Shown: positions 6,018-9,937 of the stretch, in pieces | How positions within the stretch are numbered: position 1 is the first letter of the stretch | Layout: every line of letters begins with the position of its first letter | Assembly: GCA_947097615.1 (NCBI GenBank) | Contig: CAMURX010000054.1 | Coordinates: forward strand, 1-9,937 | DNA from: an uncultured Neisseria sp. | Lineage (GTDB): Bacteria; Pseudomonadota; Gammaproteobacteria; Burkholderiales; Neisseriaceae | Reading direction: 5' to 3' | DNA length: 9,937 bases | Translations under genes and position numbers: made by a program | Notes under the pieces: generated by a model | The model's input: only the letters and a program-made list of their open reading frames with translations | Told to the model about the DNA's origin: nothing | Databases searched by the model: none

Positions 6018-6046
6018 AATATAAATGGAAACGCTTTGTGTTGCAA
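6018..6046 (-). promoter_or_regulatory. Promoter of bfd
   Basis: On the - strand TTGCAA (6046-6041), 17-bp spacer, TATATT (6023-6018). The spacing is ideal and both hexamers match well. A TTCGCGAA palindrome (6012-6019) overlaps the end of the -10. The leader would be about 50 nt. Confidence 0.55.
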
Positions 6047-6140
6047 GCTGTCGGAATGTAAAGGCAGGCGGCTTGAGGCGGAGTGTTTGGCGGGAAACGG
6101 TTTTTACTCAACGGCAGCCGCTGCGGCATATACGGTTTGA

Positions 6141-6173
6141 AGGCCGTCTGAAACGGCAGGTTTCAGACGGCCT
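6141..6173. terminator. Paired-DUS hairpin downstream of crcB
   Basis: DUS at 6141-6152 and its inverse at 6162-6173 form a 12-bp stem, extended by A6153-T6161, around a 7-base loop. A short TTTT follows on the + strand. For the - strand crcB transcript it is the main terminator candidate. Confidence 0.65.
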
Positions 6174-6184
6174 TTTGCGCGGCT

Positions 6185-6219
6185 GAGGCCGTCTGAAAAG
6201 ACGGGCGGCCTCTCTTTTT
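6185..6219. terminator. DUS-containing imperfect hairpin with T-run
   Basis: GAGGCCG (6185-6191), the start of a full DUS (6186-6197), pairs with CGGCCTC (6206-6212); the rest of the DUS is left in the loop. TCTTTTT follows on the + strand, yet no + strand gene ends here. It may be a decayed DUS pair. Confidence 0.5.
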
Positions 6220-6252
6220 GACTTCTTTGGCGTTTCGCTTTCGAGAACGGCC

Positions 6253-6645
6253 TCAGCGGGCGGCGAGTTTGACCAGCCACAAGCCTGCCGCCGTGAGCAG
6301 GAGCGAGCCTGCGAGGTGGAGGAGGGCGGTGGCGAGGGCGGGGAAGTAGCGCTGCTGTTGCAGCATGGCGACGATTTCGAGGGAGAAGCCGGAGAAGGTG
6401 GTGAGGCTGCCGAGCAGGCCGGTGACAAACCACAGCTTCCAGTAGGGCGGCAGGGCGGGGACGAGTTCGGACACGCCCGCCGCGATACCGATCAGCAGCG
6501 CGCCGATCCAGTTGGCAGCGAGAGTGGCATAGGAGAAGGGTTGGGGCAGGGCGGCGAGCCACAGGCTAAGCAGCCAGCGCGCCGACGCACCGAGCGCCGC
6601 GCCGCAGCAGACGGCCAGAAGTTGGGGCAGGAAAGATGCGTTCAC
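6253..6645 (-). CDS. crcB: Fluoride channel CrcB/Fluc
   Basis: A 130-residue inner-membrane protein. CrcB/Fluc forms an antiparallel homodimer with two narrow pores that expel fluoride. Four hydrophobic helices are visible. Family motifs: [11 protein letters not shown] (14-24), [13 protein letters not shown] (41-53) with pore Asn45, and [15 protein letters not shown] (76-90), which contains the Phe-box residues F84 and F87 and the region of the central sodium site. The start codon is GTG at 6645-6643; it overlaps the TGA of the upstream permease gene as GTGA, and no Shine-Dalgarno is seen, so translation is probably coupled to the permease. Length is normal for the family. No fluoride riboswitch is recognisable upstream of the operon. 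Confidence 0.93.
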   Translation of the reverse strand: MNASFLPQLLAVCCGAALGASARWLLSLWLAALPQPFSYATLAANWIGALLIGIAAGVSELVPALPPYWKLWFVTGLLGSLTTFSGFSLEIVAMLQQQRYFPALATALLHLAGSLLLTAAGLWLVKLAAR

Positions 6646-7334
6646 GGTTGGTTTTCAGACGGCCAGATGCTGTTGCTGCGGCGCAGGTAGCGGTTGTCGT
6701 CGAAGGTAGCCAGAAGATGCGGTTTGAAGGCGACGAACACGGCGGCGAAGAGGCCGGTGAGGAAGGCTTCGCCCCAGCCGAGCAGGAAGAAGACGGGGAA
6801 GGAGCGCGTGCGCAGGTCGGCATCGGCAAAGGCGGGCGACTGCGACACGAGGGCGAGCACGGCGGCACCCGTTGCCAGCATGCCCAGCGCGGCGGCGAAA
6901 AAGCCGTTGACGAAGATATAAAGGAAGAGGTTGGGCGGCAGGAAGCGGCGTTCGGCGAAACGCAAACCGGCCGACACCGCCGCCGCAGGCAGCGTCAGCG
7001 CCAGCGCGTTCAGCGGCAGCACCGCCAGATCGGCCGCGCCCGCGTTCAGCAGCATATGCGGCAGCAGAAACAGCGAAACCAGCCACAACACCGCCGGCAC
7101 CCCGATCATCAGGCAGCCGAGCGTCACGCCGAGCAGATGGTAGTGCAGGCCGCTGCCCGTGCCCGCGTCCAGCGACCAGAACACGGCGAAAAAACACAAA
7201 AGCACGCCGAAAGCCTGCGGCCGGACGCGCAGCACGCGCAACGCGGGGCGGGCGGCGGCGCACAGGCAGCAAAAGAGGATGAAACAGGCGGCGGCAGCGG
7301 GCGCGGCGGCAAACCATTCGGCGTGAAAATCCAT
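6642..7334 (-). CDS. CbiM-like (ECF-type) solitary membrane permease, predicted metal uptake
   Basis: A 230-residue protein with about six to seven hydrophobic helices. It resembles the stand-alone CbiM-related proteins annotated as energy-coupling factor permeases. Supporting segments are MDFHAEWF at the start, [14 protein letters not shown] (60-73), where H64 and H66 may take part in metal binding as histidines do in CbiM/NikM, and FDDNRYL near the end (211-217). CbiM-type proteins bind Co2+ or Ni2+; no ATPase or T-component gene is adjacent, so transport energetics are unclear. The ATG at 7334 is chosen over an upstream TTG at 7379 because a TATAAT promoter overlaps that extension. The last residues PSENQP contain a DUS. 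It overlaps crcB by 4 bases. Substrate is not readable from sequence. Confidence 0.78.
   Translation of the reverse strand: MDFHAEWFAAAPAAAACFILFCCLCAAARPALRVLRVRPQAFGVLLCFFAVFWSLDAGTGSGLHYHLLGVTLGCLMIGVPAVLWLVSLFLLPHMLLNAGAADLAVLPLNALALTLPAAAVSAGLRFAERRFLPPNLFLYIFVNGFFAAALGMLATGAAVLALVSQSPAFADADLRTRSFPVFFLLGWGEAFLTGLFAAVFVAFKPHLLATFDDNRYLRRSNSIWPSENQP
6654..6665 (-). repeat. DUS core in the 3' end of the permease gene
   Basis: On the - strand TGGCCGTCTGAA: the 10-base core is intact but the first base of the 12-mer is T, not A. It encodes Pro-Ser-Glu just before the permease stop. Confidence 0.8.
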
Positions 7335-7367
7335 GACGGCTTCGGCAGTTGCGGTAAAAAGGCGCGC

Positions 7368-7373
7368 ATTATA
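7368..7373 (-). promoter_or_regulatory. -10 element for the permease-crcB operon
   Basis: A perfect TATAAT on the - strand, 33 bases before the permease ATG. The predicted start is near 7361. No good -35 hexamer is seen at 16-18 bp spacing. The short leader (about 27 nt) leaves no room for a riboswitch. Confidence 0.5.
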
Positions 7374-7413
7374 GCCCAAACACCGCGAAGTTTCTGTCTG
7401 CGGGGAAACGCGT

Positions 7414-7419
7414 TAAAAT
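7414..7419 (+). promoter_or_regulatory. Possible -10 element for ftsK
   Basis: TAAAAT on the + strand, 39 bases before the ftsK ATG, in the divergent 124-bp gap. The -35 region (TTTCTG at 7391-7396) is weak, so this is tentative. Confidence 0.35.
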
Positions 7420-7458
7420 GCCGCCCTTTACCCAATCTTTACGGAAAACCGCCCGCCT

Positions 7459-9937
7459 ATGTTTTGGATTGCCGCCAGCTTGATTCTGCTCGCCGCCCTT
7501 GCCGCCCTGCTCGGCTGGCGCTTCTACCTCGACCGCGAATGGCAGCGCGAACTGCGCTACTACAACCGCCACGAAGGGGGGAGGCCGTCTGAAAACGGCA
7601 GCGGCGGCCGCGCGGCCAAAGCGCTGTACGGCGCCGCCCCCAATCTGAACAACAGCCGCAGCCGCAGCCGTGCCGCCGACGAGAGTCGCGCCGTGTACGA
7701 GCGCACGGTGGAAAAGCTGCGCGAAGTCTCGCCCAAACGCTACCGCCGCCTCAACGCCGCCGCGCAGGCCGAAGAAGAGGGCGGCGGACACCGTTTCGAC
7801 GATTTGCCGATTTTCTCCGCCGCCCGCGAAGAGGCGGACGACACTGTTTTTCAGACGGCCTCCGCGCCAGAGGAACAATCGCCGCCGCAAAGCGAACCGG
7901 CAGGGGAAACGGCGGCACAGAGGCCGTCTGAAAACCCTGTTGCCCCGTCGGATACGGACGCAGCGGAACAGACGGAGCAGGCTGGGGCAGACGCTCAGGC
8001 CGAACCCGCCGCCCCCGATACCGCAGACACAGAACGCCTGATTTCCCCGCCCGAAGACGAAGACCCGCCGCCGCCCGCGCCCGCGCCCGATGCGGAAGTG
8101 ATCACCGAGGCCGAAATCGGCCGCTTCAAACGCAAAACCGTGCAGGAAATCATTGACGAAACCTTCGCCCACACCCACAGCGGCAGCCTGCCCGAAGACG
8201 AAGACGGCGCGGCCGCAGACGGCCTGATTGCCCCGCCCGAAGACGAAGACCCGCCGCCGCACGCGCCCGCACCCGACGCGCCCGTCATTACCGAGGCCGA
8301 AGTGGAACGCTTCAAACGCGAGCCCGCCGAAGCCATCATCGAAAAAATCAGCCCCGAGCCAGAAAACGAAGCCGTGCGCCGGCCGCCGCCCGACGCCGAA
8401 GTCATTACCCTCGACGACATCCGCCGCATTCAGTCCGCCGCGCAAAACCGCCGCCGCCAAGCGCCACAGGCCGCCGCCGTGCACCCCGACGAAACTTCGC
8501 TGCGCGGCACGCAGGAGCGCGCCCTGCTGCGCCGCATCGAGCGCGACAACCAAGTGTTCGCGCAGGGCATCGCCACGCCGCCTGTGCACAGGCCGTCTGA
8601 AAACACGGAATACAAAGCCGCCCGCCGCACGGGGCGCGAAGTGCAGACCATAGGCGAGGGCGACATCCGCAGCAACCTGCTGCGCGGGCAGTCTGCGCGC
8701 CGCCGCCCCACGGCCGACATGCGGCAAACCATGCGCCCGCACACCATCGCCGACGACGAAGTGCTGGCCAACCTGTCGCGCCGCGAAGGCAGCCCGCGCC
8801 GCCTGCGCCGCGTCAGCACGATTGAAAACGCCAGCATCCTGCCCGTTGCCGCCCGCGTGTCGGCCTACGGCGGCGAAGTGGTGAAACCGCAGGCCTCGCG
8901 GCCGAAAGCGGGCAGCGCCTTGGACAACCGTTTCGCGCCCTATCCGCCGCGCAAGCGCGCCGAAGTGCCGCCGCCCGACGCCACCGTGGTCGAACCGCCC
9001 GCCGTGCCCGACACGCCGCCCTTCGGCATCGACGTGCCGCCGCCTGCGTCGGTAGCCTTTTCCGCCGAAATGCTGCCGCAGCGCGAACGCGAAGAAGAGA
9101 GGCCGTCTGAAAACCCGTATGCCGCGTTTGCCGATGCCTTTGCCGAGCCGCAGGACGCGCAGGAAGGCGCTTGGGCAAACGAAGTGGATTGGGATGAGCC
9201 GCAATGGGACGAAGCGCCGCAGAGGCCGTCTGAAAACGCGCAAGATGCCTACGGCAGCCGCGAAACCCACGAACAGGATGCCTACGCGCACGAAGCCGCG
9301 CCGCACGGGGACGAAACGCCTTTTTTCCCCGATGAGGGCGGCGCCTACCCGCTGCCCGGCCTGAACCTGCTGCACGCGCCCAGCTACAATCCCGCTGCCG
9401 CGCAAAGCGAAGAGGCGCTGCTGGAAAACAGCATCACCATCGAAGAAAAGCTGGCCGAGTTCAAAGTGAAAGTGAAAGTGCTCGATGCCTACGCCGGGCC
9501 GGTGATTACGCGCTACGAAATCGAACCCGACGTCGGTGTGCGCGGCAACGCGGTGATGAATCTGGAAAAAGACCTTGCCCGCTCGCTGGGCGTCGCCTCC
9601 ATCCGCGTCGTCGAAACCATACCCGGCAAAACCTGCATGGGCTTGGAGCTGCCCAATCCCAAGCGGCAGATGATCCGCCTGAGCGAGATTTTCGACTCGC
9701 CCGCCTTCGCCGATTCGCCGTCCAAACTCACCCTGGCGCTGGGTCAGGACATCACCGGCCAGCCCGTCGTCACCGACCTTGCCCGCGCGCCGCACCTTCT
9801 GGTGGCGGGCACGACCGGCTCGGGCAAATCCGTCGGCGTCAACGCCATGATTCTGTCCATGCTCTACAAAGCGCGGCCGGAAGACGTGCGCATGATTATG
9901 ATCGACCCGAAAATGCTCGAACTCTCCATTTACGAAG
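7459..9937 (+). CDS. ftsK: DNA translocase FtsK, N-terminal 826 codons (3' end outside the window)
   Basis: The frame is open from the ATG at 7459 to the right edge. FtsK is a septum-anchored, ATP-driven DNA pump that clears chromosome termini and activates XerCD recombination at dif. Residues 2-20 form one membrane helix ([20 protein letters not shown]), not the four-helix FtsK N-domain of E. coli; this short form resembles the neisserial FtsK I recall. Residues about 40-630 are an acidic, Pro-, Ala- and Arg-rich linker, probably disordered, with an internal duplication and six DUS. The motor begins near residue 632 ([10 protein letters not shown]), with [46 protein letters not shown] and Walker A GTTGSGKS at 784-791, then [15 protein letters not shown] at the edge. 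Walker B and the gamma domain lie beyond. Start choice: TM helix at once, weak ACGGAAA upstream. Confidence 0.95.
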   Translation, partial: MFWIAASLILLAALAALLGWRFYLDREWQRELRYYNRHEGGRPSENGSGGRAAKALYGAAPNLNNSRSRSRAADESRAVYERTVEKLREVSPKRYRRLNAAAQAEEEGGGHRFDDLPIFSAAREEADDTVFQTASAPEEQSPPQSEPAGETAAQRPSENPVAPSDTDAAEQTEQAGADAQAEPAAPDTADTERLISPPEDEDPPPPAPAPDAEVITEAEIGRFKRKTVQEIIDETFAHTHSGSLPEDEDGAAADGLIAPPEDEDPPPHAPAPDAPVITEAEVERFKREPAEAIIEKISPEPENEAVRRPPPDAEVITLDDIRRIQSAAQNRRRQAPQAAAVHPDETSLRGTQERALLRRIERDNQVFAQGIATPPVHRPSENTEYKAARRTGREVQTIGEGDIRSNLLRGQSARRRPTADMRQTMRPHTIADDEVLANLSRREGSPRRLRRVSTIENASILPVAARVSAYGGEVVKPQASRPKAGSALDNRFAPYPPRKRAEVPPPDATVVEPPAVPDTPPFGIDVPPPASVAFSAEMLPQREREEERPSENPYAAFADAFAEPQDAQEGAWANEVDWDEPQWDEAPQRPSENAQDAYGSRETHEQDAYAHEAAPHGDETPFFPDEGGAYPLPGLNLLHAPSYNPAAAQSEEALLENSITIEEKLAEFKVKVKVLDAYAGPVITRYEIEPDVGVRGNAVMNLEKDLARSLGVASIRVVETIPGKTCMGLELPNPKRQMIRLSEIFDSPAFADSPSKLTLALGQDITGQPVVTDLARAPHLLVAGTTGSGKSVGVNAMILSMLYKARPEDVRMIMIDPKMLELSIYE
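7582..7593 (+). repeat. DNA uptake sequence in ftsK (copy 1)
   Basis: Exact DUS, read AGG-CCG-TCT-GAA as R42-P-S-E, followed by AAC (Asn). Directly after a run of six G. Confidence 0.93.
7850..7861 (-). repeat. DNA uptake sequence in ftsK (copy 2, inverted)
   Basis: The only inverted DUS in ftsK. In the ftsK frame it is read as part of Phe-Gln-Thr-Ala-Ser. Confidence 0.93.
7921..7932 (+). repeat. DNA uptake sequence in ftsK (copy 3)
   Basis: Exact DUS, in frame as R155-P-S-E followed by Asn. Confidence 0.93.
8038..8319 (+). repeat. In-frame duplication in the FtsK linker, 186-bp period
   Basis: Two related 96-bp units, 8038-8133 and 8224-8319, are offset by 186 bp (62 codons). Both encode [12 protein letters not shown], then a Pro/Ala stretch, then V-I-T-E-A-E and RFKR. 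A shorter echo of PPPDAEVIT occurs at about 8383-8411, and PEDED also recurs between the units. This is probably an old tandem duplication in a disordered region. Confidence 0.8.
8590..8601 (+). repeat. DNA uptake sequence in ftsK (copy 4)
   Basis: Exact DUS, in frame as R378-P-S-E followed by Asn. Confidence 0.93.
9100..9111 (+). repeat. DNA uptake sequence in ftsK (copy 5)
   Basis: Exact DUS, in frame as R548-P-S-E followed by Asn. Confidence 0.93.
9223..9234 (+). repeat. DNA uptake sequence in ftsK (copy 6)
   Basis: Exact DUS, in frame as R589-P-S-E followed by Asn, just after a Trp-containing acidic patch ([10 protein letters not shown]). Confidence 0.93.

Larger units (their letters stand above)
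6047..6252. other. Intergenic region between bfd and crcB holding three DUS
   Basis: About 290 bp separate the bfd start from the crcB stop. Apart from the bfd promoter and the two DUS-based hairpins, I see no gene, small RNA signature or other element. A faded DUS-like GAACGGCCT remains around 6244-6252. Confidence 0.5.

Noticed and set aside
6000..6050. dif-like or Fur-box site near bfd
   Set aside because: TTCGCGAATATAAAT resembles part of a dif site only superficially, and no 19-bp Fur-type repeat of GATAAT units is present.
6606..6617. GCAGACGGCCAG in crcB and a similar site near 8215-8225 as further DUS
   Set aside because: The core has two mismatches in each case, and the DUS core is intolerant of change, so they were not counted.
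7335..7379. TTG start adding 15 residues to the CbiM-like permease
   Set aside because: The TATAAT element overlaps the start of the extension, so the transcript would not contain the TTG codon; MDFHAEWF is a more family-like start.
7335..7458. Fluoride or cobalamin/nickel riboswitch upstream of the permease-crcB operon
   Set aside because: The predicted leader is only about 27 nt and shows none of the conserved riboswitch motifs.
7576..7581. Six-G run before the first ftsK DUS, and other G6 runs near 3376 and 4382, as phase-variation tracts
   Set aside because: Runs of six are too short for efficient slippage and are expected in DNA this GC-rich.
7369..9795. A very long open frame (808 codons) on the - strand antisense to ftsK
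   Set aside because: It is rich in Arg, Gly, Phe and Val in the pattern produced by reading GC-rich codons backwards, has no recognisable domain, and lies opposite a gene whose frame has FtsK motor motifs.

Overview
The window looks like core chromosome from a GC-rich member of the Neisseriaceae, most likely a Neisseria species. The main evidence is 22 exact copies of the 12-base DNA uptake sequence (DUS) AGGCCGTCTGAA, plus one copy with only the 10-base core intact. This is the 'AG' dialect rather than the ATGCCGTCTGAA form of meningococcus and gonococcus. The protein content agrees: a single-membrane-helix FtsK with the neisserial motor sequence, a holB-pilZ-ycfH cluster, a Bfd ferredoxin and a CrcB channel. 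The species is inference; GC-rich AG-DUS species such as N. bacilliformis or N. elongata would fit.

Left part (1-2320, + strand): the C-terminus of an RDD-family membrane protein, a complete 14-TM-type MFS exporter resembling MdtD/HsrA, and a four-helix DUF4149/TMEM205-like membrane protein with its own extended -10 promoter. A convergent intergenic region (2321-2559) holds three stacked hairpins, one with 18-bp perfect arms built on paired DUS.

Middle part (2560-7334, - strand, read right to left): an ECF-type CbiM-like permease overlapping crcB by GTGA; bfd with a good promoter; holB with its own TATAAT promoter; pilZ 16 bp downstream of holB; the TatD-family hydrolase ycfH; and an unrecognised exported protein with four cysteines. 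DUS hairpins separate bfd from holB and pilZ from ycfH, and lie downstream of crcB and of the exported protein.

Right part (7459-9937, + strand): the first 826 codons of ftsK, divergent from the permease operon. It has one N-terminal membrane helix, a roughly 600-residue acidic/proline-rich linker containing a 186-bp-period duplication and six DUS, and then the start of the RecA-like motor up to and past Walker A.

I see no prophage, insertion sequence, CRISPR array, tRNA or rRNA. No new defence or mobile system is visible. The most distinctive signal is how the uptake sequence has been recruited: as terminator hairpins, as stop codon plus terminal Ala-Val in three genes, and as five in-frame Arg-Pro-Ser-Glu-Asn pentapeptides in the FtsK linker.
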